In this document: piece by piece, positions 22,866 through 31,247 of the stretch
Layout: each line of letters starts with the position of its first letter
Numbering within the stretch: the stretch's first letter is position 1
Assembly: GCA_020536535.1 (NCBI GenBank)
Contig: JAHLWZ010000298.1
Location: 1 to 31,247, forward strand
DNA: 31,247 nucleotides
From: Pelomyxa schiedti
Taxonomy: Eukaryota > Evosea > Pelobiontida > Pelomyxidae
Reading direction: 5' to 3'
The notes under the pieces: model-generated
Database searches by the model: none
The model's input: only the letters and a program-made list of their open reading frames with translations
Told to the model about the DNA's origin: nothing
Made by a program: the position numbers and the translations under genes

Positions 22866-25800
22866 TTAAATGGAGGAAGCCAGAGACAGTTCCAAGTACC
22901 TTCTGGAACCCATCATGGCATTGTTCCGTTCATGTACTGCACGTGATGCTTCCTGTGGCGAGCTAAATGCAACCAAACAATCACCATTCGGCCGCCCATC
23001 GGGCGCTTGTATGTGGATTGTTTGCCGGAGGATATCATAGCTGTGAAGAATTGAGAATCAAGAGTAAAGGAATGTTGGAAATACCCATTGAAGAAAACAG
23101 CCACGTCATTTGGTGTTGCACTGAACGGGAGTCCTCTTATTCGTACAACACAGCCTGCTAGACAAAGCTGCTGTAGCAACACAAGTTGTTGAGATGAAAT
23201 GCCATCCTCAGCGGGTTGAGTAGGACTGGCATGAGCAAGTAAAGAAGGGTCCGAGGAAACAGGTTGCGGAAAATACGAATAGTAATTCTGTGTGTCTGGG
23301 GAGGTTTGTTGTGGAAAAGTGGGGTTGAACTGTGGAAACATTGGAAGTCCGTAATCTGGAGGAATTTGAGAAGGTGGCCAACCACCATACAATCCCTGTT
23401 TAGGCTTTAAAAAGGTTTCCTGCAAGTGTTTGTTTTTACCTGAAAGGAAGGAGGATAGGAATACAACCCCATCAGTCCTGGAGTACCATATGATAAAAAT
23501 CCTATAAATCATAAGTGAAAGAAGAATAGGGGAAAGCCAACTTTGATTGGGTATTCTGCTTCGCCCATTTAGAACCCATTGAACTTCCGATTTAGAACAT
23601 CTGAAAACTTCTATATATCTGTTTAGAATCTGTTCTTTGTGCTTGGCCATAGCTCGCTGGGCATCCTTTCAAACATATGTTTTTGGTTTGTTTGAGGCAA
23701 CAAGGTATTTTGTTTCAGTGCTATTGAGTTGTGTATCGTGGAAGGGTGGGGAGTGTGGGAAGAGGTGCGCAAAAGTTTGTTAGATCGGAAAAGGAACCCA
23801 AAACCCACTTCCTCTGTGGCAAATTCAACATATGCTTCACCTGAAGGCCTCTCATTTTCGTTGAATACAAAGTGAATCCCATTAGTGGCAATAGTCAATC
23901 CGCTAAAAAAGTTTACGATATCATGCTCTGGTGATTCGATTAGATAAGTTTGACATTAGCGTTCAAATAGTCATTACCTGTTGCACTATAGGGAAGCCCT
24001 CTAACTCTGACACAAACCATTTCGTTCTTCCGCCCACCACCTTCAGAGGAATTTGGATCTGTGCCAGAGGAAGCTCCGAGCTGTTGGTTTGAGTAAAGGA
24101 GAAAGACAAAAAACAAGCACATACAGCAGCATACATCCCATAAATCCCTCCCATTTTGTGTTCCAAAATAGAAAGAAGCTCTCCTTTTGTGCATCTTTGA
24201 ACTATTATTCACACCAAAAAAAAAAGAGATAATGTACCGGAAGAGCTCTATGTATCTGTTACCCAAAACGGCTTTATTTCTGGAGAGAAGTGCCCTAGTT
24301 GCTAAGTCCTCAGTGGAGAATTCGACGTAGGCATCACCTTAGTCAGAATTAATAACTGTCACTTGACAGGAATGTACCTGTATTCCTTCCATCAGCATTT
24401 TGCATTATATGAACATTTTGGGGTTGCACATCAAATCCCATAAAAAATTGTTGAATGTCCTCTGTAGAGGCACTGAAAGGTAATCCTCGAAGTCTGAGTA
24501 CACCCTACACATTTAATTTAATTTGAGCCACCAGATACGTAATGGAATTAACCTGATAATTGTAATCGGTGGTTGGGTCACATAGAGCTGAGAGAACCGC
24601 AAAACTTGAGGCAATATTGGGGGCTTTAGGAGCAAGGGCTCTTGTAAGCTCGGCTCTTGTGGCCTAGTTCAATAAGGCCACTGTGATTAAATGGAAAAAG
24701 TACCTTGAAAATCTCTATGTAACGATGTGCCATGTGTTGTTTGTTCCTTGCCAGAGCTTTTTCTGCATCAAGTTCATTTGTAAATTCCACGTAAGCTTCT
24801 CCTTCACAGATATTAATTTGCAGAACCAAAACAAAAGTGAACCTGAAGGTCGGCCATGTTGATTGAGGATTATTCTTATACCATGACCTTTTACAATATG
24901 CAGACCATTGAAAAATGACTCAATATCTCTGTCAGTAGCTTGCCAAGGAAGGCCACGCAGTTTTACAATAGATTCAGGAGCAGGAGCCTCTAAAAAAACC
25001 CTCACTTGATTGATTTCCGTGGGAAGTAAACAAACCAGCATTTTGAGGATAGAAGTTATTTCTTTGCTGGATCTGTGCCTCAGGTGGTGTGGGTTTCTCA
25101 AGATAGAAATGATGGCCTTTTGAAGTAAATAAATAATAACGATAACGATGTTCTACCTTCTTTAGTCATATGAAATAATACTTTGGAGATTGTTAGACAA
25201 ATATCCAAGGCTAAAGACCCATAAATAAAAATTGGAGTACCAACTCAGTTTTACCAGAAAATGGGCAGGTGCTACTATCTCGCTCAATAGAAAGCTCTTT
25301 TGGAAGTAGTAAGCAGAATAAAAACGAACTGGAACCATACGATCTAGAATAGCATTCAAGTTTGGGAAATCCTTATTGTAAGCACTGGAACATTTTTTGA
25401 GGAGATTAACATGTGGCATAACCTTGAAAAAGTTTTAGTATTCTTCTTGCTTGGTGACACTTACTGGTTGCAAAGAGGTGTCCCTGGGTAGAAGCATAGA
25501 ATCGGCCCATTCTCCAGCAGTAATCATACATATTTCCTTTTCGACTATATGCTGAACTTGTATGGTCAACTGAACAGTATTTTTAGGTAAAATGAGACTG
25601 ATAGGTTGATAACAATACCTGACACAGCGCATCTGACAGTGACAAGGCTGAACCAACTGAGGTTCTGTAGCTATCCTCTTGAGTCATGTTTTCGACAGGT
25701 GTAGAGCCCTCTTGTGAGATTAAAACAACGACATTACGTGAAATGACCATGCTGCGCTGAAGGTCGACAATTATCCTGTTGTACGCACATGAATTTAAGA

Positions 25801-26582
25801 AGGCATATGAGGATGGGAGTGAGACCATGCAATGTGATCCGTAGATAGTTTTACATCTTCTTTCTTCTTTGAAAAGGCAGAAACCACAACAAACTCAGAA
25901 GGTGTCCCACGTGCTGCCTCACCACTAGCTGCTGGTTTATCTAAGTATAGTGAATAATGGGGTAAACAAAAAAAAAAAAAAAAAAAAGCTCTGAATAGTA
26001 AGGTTCATTCTTACTTGGTGCAGTAGTAGCCGCAGTAGAAGCAACAGAAGACGAAGAACCCAAAGGAATAAAGTCGGAGGAAGCAGAATTGGCGGGACCA
26101 TCAACAGCGGCAGCGGGCTTCGTCTCGCCCCCCAGCTGTTTCTGCGTTGCCTGATCACCACCACCACCACCACCCACCACCACCTGCTGCTGCGGCTGCA
26201 AAGCCTGCAGTGCTGGGTTCGACGACAGAGGCGGCTGCCTCTGCGACTGCAGGCTTCGGAACAGAGGCGGGTGCGGGTGGCCCGGGTACCCCGGCGGCGG
26301 TTGTTGTTGCTGCTGCGGCTGCCCCTGCGGTTGGTTGGGCGCTAGAAGCGGCTGGCGAGAGGGAGGGGCGGGGGCGGGAGACGGCGGCGGCGGCACCGCG
26401 GGAGGGGCCGCGGGTGCGTGTTGCATCTGCGGAGGGTGGTGCACTTGGTGGGGCCCCTGCGGCTGAGTGGCGGAAGGCGTGGTGGTGGTCGAGGACGGCG
26501 CAGGGCTTGGCTGGGGAACAACTAGGGTAGCCGCGCTGCAATACGACGTAGGAAGACTTTCGGTACTGCAAGGGGTGCTCAT
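22866..26582 (-). CDS. ESRP/Fusilli-like RNA-binding protein with four RRMs
   Basis: The ATG at 26582 starts a long Pro/Gln/Ala-rich exon (to 26015). Next comes a folded region (about 25955–25160) with FVVVSAFSKKK, IIVDLQRSMVISRNVVVLIS and a LLKKCSSAY segment, positioned like the N-terminal domain that precedes the RRMs in animal ESRP/Fusilli. Four hnRNP-H/ESRP-type RRMs follow, each opening with the R-G-L-P-W/F/Y signature: VKLRGLPWQATDRDIESFF (about 24965), LRLRGLPFSASTEDIQQFF (about 24500), VRVRGLPYSATGND (about 24020) and VRIRGLPFSATPNDVAVFF (about 23145). Three of them close with HRYIEIFK-, NRYIELFR- and NRYIEVFR-type strands; the last ends RRYLELSLASSI before TAA at 22866. The third RRM is followed by a Pro/Tyr/Gln-rich linker. 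Such proteins bind G-rich RNA and regulate splicing. Exon borders around 25900–25100 and 24400–23900 are only approximate. Confidence 0.85.
25968..25987 (-). repeat. T20 tract in the first intron of the ESRP-like gene
   Basis: A20 on the plus strand, T20 on the coding strand, within the intron between exon 1 (ends 26015) and the acceptor near 25942. Confidence 0.9.
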
Positions 26583-26893
26583 AACAACAACGTAAACACT
26601 TTTATTTTGAGACAATCAATAAGCCCTTTTTCAAATCAGACTGGCTGAATGTTAGCGGGGTTGTGGTGTATGAAGGGAAGAAGCAAAAACCACCCAAAAG
26701 TGTGGAGTGAAACGAACCAAACACCCACAAGAACCCAGAACAAAAAAGAAGCCACTACATCTTTTCTTATTTATTACTTATTTTACATTAGGTACTATAC
26801 TTTGTAAGGGATCAAAACCGGCCGTGCCCGAAATTTTTTCCCCCCTCAAAAAAAGAAACACAGCCAACAAGCTCAGTCAGTAGTTGTCCCAGC
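26583..26893. promoter_or_regulatory. Divergent promoter region, ESRP-like gene / unrecognised 529-aa gene
   Basis: 311 nt between opposed start codons (26582 minus, 26894 plus). The sequence is unremarkable apart from AT-rich pieces at 26755–26800 and a C/A-rich stretch near 26840. No coding potential noted. Confidence 0.35.
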
Positions 26894-27161
26894 ATGTTGG
26901 ATGTTGAGAGATGGACAGATGGGTGGAGGGACAACCCAACAACAAAGGAGGCCAAGGAGAGTGCGGGCTCATATTTTTTTCAAAAATATTCTTCGAAATT
27001 CCGTTCCAAGCTTTTCCAACACCACACAGTACGTGCTGTCGTTCAACCGACGGCCTCAATTTCGTAGCTATTGGCCTCGCACCCGACGAGGGCACCGAGC
27101 CAGACGCCTCCCAGGGAGGCAAACCACCACCCGTGACCGGACTAGGGGGTGTTTGGGATAG

Positions 27162-27193
<32 letters not shown>

Positions 27194-28772
27194 TACGAAG
27201 TCGGCGCTGGCTACCTTGCATAGAGAACTGAAGAGCTGGGCTGTCAAGATATGGCCCACTTTGTGAGGGATAGCGGACTTTGCAAGTCTGACAAGTTGAC
27301 ACCGTTCAAAGCAGGAATAAATAAGGCGATAAAGAAGCATCTGCCAGTTTCACTCAGCAAAGCAAGGGATCTTGCAATAAAAAACAAACCAAATAGCTCA
27401 CTATTGCAGCGTATAAGTAGTACTGAGTACTATGTCCCCCCCTGGTGATTAACATTCTCTCTGGACATTTGTATACCGCGCCAACTTTCTTTGTGAATCG
27501 TCGCATCTCTGTTGACTCTTTACTGCATAATATTATTTTCCATTGCGCTGGAGTGGCTAAATCCCAATTCCGTCAGTATTCTTATGCAAAACATGGTATG
27601 TTTTTACTTGACGAAAACCAATTCTAATCAAACTCAAAGATAGCGAGCCTTGGAAAGTGGAAACGCTCTATGGAACTGGTGGGAGGAAGATAACTAATCT
27701 GGGGCAGTTTATACAAGCGATTGGGCTCGGCTATGCTGCTGCATTAACGCACAGCCTTCTTCTGTTTCCCTTGGGCAAGAACCTTGTGGCAACATTCATT
27801 ACCATAAAGTTGTTGGGCAACATCATACAACCATTATCTGGTATCTGCTGTATGGCTCAACTCCTCGCCTCACACAAGCTGAACATAGAGGAGCCCCCTC
27901 CAATTTCCCAAATTAACATGGACGAATGCGATTGTTTCTTGAGGGTGATTATGGATGTACATTCAATCCTCTGGATGCTCGACGACTCCCCTGGAGTGCC
28001 CTTCAAAATCGCAGACACTTTTGACGCACCCTTATTTCTACATCTGATTGCGGCAATACATTACCCACCGGCGTTCCCAGATGCGGCACTGTGGCACGCT
28101 ATAAACCTTGCCAAGGATATTATCCAGCTTTCGAAAGTTGATGTAGATGCTCTTCACAGCTTTATGTGTACCCCACAGTCTCCAACAGTACAAATTCCAC
28201 CGCCGGCTGTACCCTACAAGGAACCACTCATCCAGATACCTCCGGCCCCGCAAACAGACGTGATTTTTATCGACGCATCATCTACTCAGAATAGTTTCAT
28301 CCGTGAATTGCTCCAAAGAAGAAGAGAAATAACCGCAGTGCAGCAAGCAACCCTCGAGCTGAATTCACAAACTGCTGCACTTGAAAAGGCACTTACTGTT
28401 CTTCAAGATAAGGAGAAGCATAAGAGGGTAGTTCGCTTTCTAATAAGTATGTACTCGTCCATATCCTGATTTGCCACACTCTTATTTTGCACTTTAGGCA
28501 TTGGATTGTTGGACTCAGAAGCAAAGAAGGTGAAGGTAGCCACTTTGAAACTGTTCCTTTCAGGAAGGGGCGTCAAGGGCCTCAGTGGGAAAAACTGGCC
28601 TTCACTCATATATCTAGTGGACGAAATAAGCCAAGAGTGGACGGAAAAAGACACACAAAATTTGTACACAAACCTCCGGCACTTGGGGCTGATTTCATCA
28701 CGTTTGGAAGTTACCCAACAAGACAAAAAAAGTTCGAGGGTTAAAACAAAAAAAATCGTTTCATTCATCTAG
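26894..28772 (+). CDS. Unrecognised protein of about 529 residues, one apparent frameshift
   Basis: I read exons 26894–27028, 27224–27595, 27640–28446 and 28498–28772. The first (MLDVERWTDGWRDNPTTKEA) and second (RTEELGCQDMAHFVRDSGLC) join in phase across a 195-nt intron. The second exon changes frame at the C7 run 27435–27441: adding one C would continue STEYYVPP into LVINILSGHLYTAPTFFVNR. Later pieces include PWKVETLYGTGGRKITNLGQ, several hydrophobic helix-like stretches (residues about 190–260), a Pro-rich section and a charged coiled-coil-like section (about 28295–28425). The last exon reads IGLLDSEAKKVKVATLKLFL and ends basic. I do not recognise a family. An alternative to the frameshift is a 143-nt intron (27434–27576), which would remove a stretch that looks coding. 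Confidence 0.6.
27165..27193 (+). repeat. G29 homopolymer in an intron
   Basis: A run of 29 G, preceded by GGGA, lies in the inferred 27029–27223 intron of the unrecognised gene, 31 nt before its acceptor. Runs of this length can form G-quadruplexes and are often miscounted in sequencing. Confidence 0.95.
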
Positions 28773-28868
28773 CCTAGTTAATTCTGTTGAAACTGTGTGT
28801 AATGAAAGAGGAATGGGTTTAATGAATGGTTGTTACATTTTTGTTCGTGGAGTTTCTGGAAAGTGCCG

Positions 28869-29598
28869 CTAGAGCCTGACTAGTTTTGTTATGGACCATC
28901 CACACAGTTGCATGGTGCCTGTGCCTTCAGTGTAGTTGACGCCAACGCCAACAGACATGAACTTGGCATCAGGGGAATGCCTAGAGCCTGTTGGACCCAT
29001 TATCCACTTGAGGTGAACCCACGTAGCAGTTGGCAACTTCAGCCCATTGGTGTGATAGTACCAGAAGGAGTGGCCCTGGGGTGCCAAGTTTTCACCCTGC
29101 CAGTCCCACTCATATGCAGTTGGGTATTGTACCTTGGGGTCACCATCCCCCATCCACTTCAGCCACCCTAGAGTCAATCAGAACATAACAATTGCAGGTG
29201 TGAACTTCATTTGCCCTTTTTTTTTTGTTTTTAAACACAAGATACTCCCAAAACAATTACGAAAATATATAGGTATAAGGTGGCACACCCTCACACAAAT
29301 AATCCTCAGTTGTAGAAATAGGGACGTGAGCCGTTTCGAGCCAGGTGCAACCAGAGACAACAGTAACCATCGACCCAAGTGGTGCATCTGGGATAGCCAT
29401 TTCAGTACACCTGCCTCTGTGGTAGTTTTGGTCAGCGCTGTAGTTGTCACACACACTACCCAACCCCCATCCCATCATATAATATCTTCGGCCGCGTTCT
29501 TCTTCTTGAAGAATGCGAGAGGAGGAGTTGATGTACCCGTGTCCCCGCACGAAGCGCAGGGCGGCGCTAGGTCCCACTAACGGCACCCCGAGGTTCAT
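28869..29598 (-). CDS. Unrecognised 202-residue protein
   Basis: Two exons (29598–29289 and 29167–28869) joined by a 121-nt intron give 203 codons in frame, ending TAG at 28869. The start is ATG 29598, directly downstream (in transcript sense) of a 17-nt A run. The sequence is rich in Gly, Trp, Tyr and Thr: LRFVRGHGYINSSSR, YYMMGWGLGSVCDNYS, VTVVSGCTWLET, then EGWLKWMGDGDPKV, EWDWQGENLAPQG and a final FMSVGVGVNYTEGTG. The pattern suggests a small beta-sandwich, possibly ligand- or carbohydrate-binding, but no named family is recognised. No signal peptide or membrane segment. It converges on the preceding plus-strand gene with 96 nt between stops. Confidence 0.65.
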
Positions 29599-29606
29599 TT
29601 CGTCCG

Positions 29607-29623
29607 TTTTTTTTTTTTTTTTT
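29607..29623 (-). repeat. A17 run in the 5' leader of the 202-aa gene
   Basis: T17 on the plus strand, A17 on the coding strand, ending 8 nt before the ATG at 29598. The position immediately before a start codon is unusual compared with the other tracts, which lie in introns. Confidence 0.85.
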
Positions 29624-29758
29624 GTGAACACCAAAGGAAAGTGAAAGGTGTTCGTTCTGGAGCTCCAGAGAAACCTCCACCAACACACTGACTGTTATCT
29701 TCAGTTGGGGTCCTGAGAGCTGCCAATTCTCATCAATCAAAAAAGGACACCGGTGAAG

Positions 29759-30839
29759 ATGGTCGGCCTGATAGGGCCATTGGTTGTGGGCGGTTTGGTA
29801 TTGGCCGTGGGGCTGGGTCTCTGGAAGTTTGTTTTGAGGACATTCCCAAATGTCAGAAGATGGTTATTGGGAATGTTTCTGCACCTTGTTTTCACAATTG
29901 CTGTGAATAAAAAGGCCAAGGTATATGAACACCATACCAAGAGTGTATCAATGTCTGTGTCCGTAAACATTGCGCCAAAACTACTCTAATGTGACATTAC
30001 AGTTCTCTAATCAAACACAATTCACAAAAGGGTAAATACAGAGCGAGGTTATTGAGTGGAAGTGATGCGAACGTTGTTGCTGAGTTATTTTTCCAATGCT
30101 TTAACGAAGGGGAGCCCCTGTGCTATAAAAAATTGGATCCTGCGGGAGCCAGGGCTTGGGTCCAGTGTGCACTTTCAGATGACACCTTCACAGTTGAGTA
30201 TATTATTATACTTTTGTTATATTGTATTGGAATATATGTCTAATTACCATTCAAACTTCGCAGCAATATTCAATTGCGATCGAAGAGGTACAAAGTGGAA
30301 AAATGGTTTCTGTTGCATTGAATAAAGACTGGGCTGCTAGTATTCGAGACCAGCAAGAGGGTCCATTTGATCAACATCTGCAGATTATCTTTGCCTATCT
30401 GGATGAGATAGAAACAAAGTTCATGGAACAATCATGCCGGCAATTAGGTACACCCCGCGTGCCGGCAGGCTTTTGCTTGGAGATGTTTGTTTTTCTGACA
30501 TGCCCTGAGCATGAAGGCCTTGGAATCACTGCCGCATGTTCCGTTGCCAGTGTGGCATTATCTTTTGTACTTGGATTTCCAAAAATGTGCTGCATCACAA
30601 CAAATGCCAAGACAGGAATGAGAGCTGGCAGGACACTGTGCAAAATAGGTTCCTCTGATCCCAGCCAGTGGGAACATCCACCCGGGTCAGGAACCAAACC
30701 CTTTGCAGGAAACACCAATGAAGTGACCTTTTGGCAAATCAAAACCGAGGACATAAAGGACTCACAACGATGGAATGGCTTTGCCCTCTCGGTCCTAAGG
30801 TGGATAATAAAAGAAATAGGACACTTCCTTCTCACTTAA
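29759..30839 (+). CDS. GNAT-like N-acyltransferase with a probable N-terminal membrane segment
   Basis: Exons 29759–29958, 30003–30192 and 30264–30839 join to 322 codons (321 aa). Residues about 3–25 (GLIGPLVVGGLVLAVGLGLW) and about 35–49 (WLLGMFLHLVFTIAV) are hydrophobic. The rest fits the GNAT acyl-CoA transferase fold: an opening RLLSGSDANVVAELFFQCF with GEPL, then a beta-4/alpha-3 region EMFVFLTCPEHEGLGITAAC whose E-H-E-G-L-G corresponds to the R/Q-x-x-G-x-G acetyl-CoA loop, and SFVLGFPKMCCITTNAKTGM. The acceptor substrate is unknown. Alternative: the protein starts at ATG 29951 (257 aa, soluble), and 29759–29989 is a separate 76-aa membrane protein that simply reads through the donor. 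The donor at 29959 (GTCCGT) is weak, so the first join is tentative. Confidence 0.58.
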
Positions 30840-31182
30840 AACTCCGTCATTGCCCCTACACCGTTTTTGTTGAAAAAAAAAAGCGTTCAAACGGAAAAAC
30901 CGAACATCATCCGAAAACCCCCCAAAAAAATGAGTTCAACACCACCCTAATTCCAAAAGTTGCCCAATTTAAGCTTCGAATCGGAACCAAACTGAGGCTC
31001 CAAATTGCTTAACTAGTGCACACTTTGGACAAAGTGCAGCGTGATCAAAACTGTTCCACTTTGAGCATGCTCAAGGTGGGGCCACTTAGGAGTTCCAGGG
31101 TGGGAGAAATTTGGTGGCTACAAACAGGGCACAGAAAGGAAGAAATTTTCAATGAAAAAGTTTTTTTTATTGTACTCAGAGC
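30840..31182. other. Intergenic stretch with two small hairpins
   Basis: 343 nt without convincing coding sequence. It holds a perfect 7-bp stem (31021–31027 with 31030–31036) and a 24-nt near-palindrome (31056–31079, one mismatch per arm). A/C-rich repeats occur around 30890–30930. Confidence 0.55.
31166..31171 (-). terminator. AATAAA signal after the terminal minus-strand gene
   Basis: AATAAA on the minus strand lies 11 nt beyond the stop codon at 31183, supporting a gene 3' end here. Confidence 0.45.
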
Positions 31183-31247
31183 TTAAGAAAGCTCTGTAAT
31201 GCCTGTGAGGGTGGGCAATCCACTCTTGGTGGTGGTGCACAGGGCCG
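31183..31247 (-). CDS. C-terminal fragment of a gene running off the window
   Basis: The last 65 nt read on the minus strand as ALCTTTKSGLPTLTGITELS followed by TAA at 31183–31185, with AATAAA just downstream. This frame looks more protein-like than the other two. Too short to name. The remainder lies beyond 31247. Confidence 0.35.
   Translation of the reverse strand, partial: ALCTTTKSGLPTLTGITELS

Noticed and set aside
26147-26571. Long Ala/Pro/Gly-rich ORFs on both strands
   Set aside because: Shadow frames of the low-complexity Pro/Gln exon of the ESRP-like gene; no fold or family pattern.
26877-27302. Minus-strand proline-rich ORF of 141 codons
   Set aside because: The poly-Pro comes from translating the C29 complement of the G run; the plus-strand exons joined across that run give a better protein and correct phases.

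Overview
This window is protein-coding nuclear DNA from a ciliated unicellular eukaryote. It carries about sixteen genes on both strands, split by many very short GT–AG introns (mostly 28–130 nt) and separated by only 70–350 nt. A radial-spoke gene (RSPH9) means the organism builds or once built an axoneme. The long protein of degenerate ankyrin-like units with an AKWL/AQWL signature, the 409-residue orphan-type protein and the compact intron-rich layout together suggest an archamoeban such as Pelomyxa. That assignment is an inference from protein style, not a database result. I joined most exons by hand. For nine genes with complete models (LSM6, ankyrin-like, FHA–WWE–BRCT–WWE, RCC1–kinase, TM2, helicase exons, the 202-aa gene, the GNAT gene and the partial RSPH9) the summed exons form an intact reading frame.

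Layout: 1–900 is an inverted repeat (arms 1–240 and 661–900) that cuts off the 5' end of RSPH9 (+, to 1334). LSM6 (−, 1437–1893) and a secreted S33 peptidase (+, 2102–4261) diverge from a 208-nt gap. CTR9 of the PAF1 complex (−, 4441–9105) diverges from a 1022-aa ankyrin-like protein (+, 9352–12731). A 484-aa FHA–WWE–BRCT–WWE protein (−, 12802–14729) diverges from a 754-aa RCC1-repeat/tyrosine-kinase-like protein (+, 14906–18009). A TM2-domain membrane protein (−, 18105–18852) diverges from a DDX43-like DEAD-box helicase (+, about 19046–20927). A 409-aa unrecognised protein (−, 21069–22298) is followed by an ESRP/Fusilli-like RNA-binding protein with four RRMs (−, 22866–26582). It diverges from an unrecognised 529-aa protein (+, 26894–28772) that contains one apparent frameshift. 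A 202-aa unrecognised protein (−, 28869–29598) diverges from a membrane-anchored GNAT-like gene (+, 29759–30839). The last 65 nt hold the C-terminus of a minus-strand gene.

The genes do not form a pathway. RNA metabolism is well represented (LSM6, CTR9, the helicase, the ESRP-like protein). The most unusual entries are the FHA–WWE–BRCT–WWE protein, which joins three kinds of DNA-damage reader without a visible enzyme domain, and the RCC1–kinase fusion, whose catalytic loop reads like a true tyrosine kinase. No rRNA, tRNA, CRISPR array or recognisable transposon was seen.
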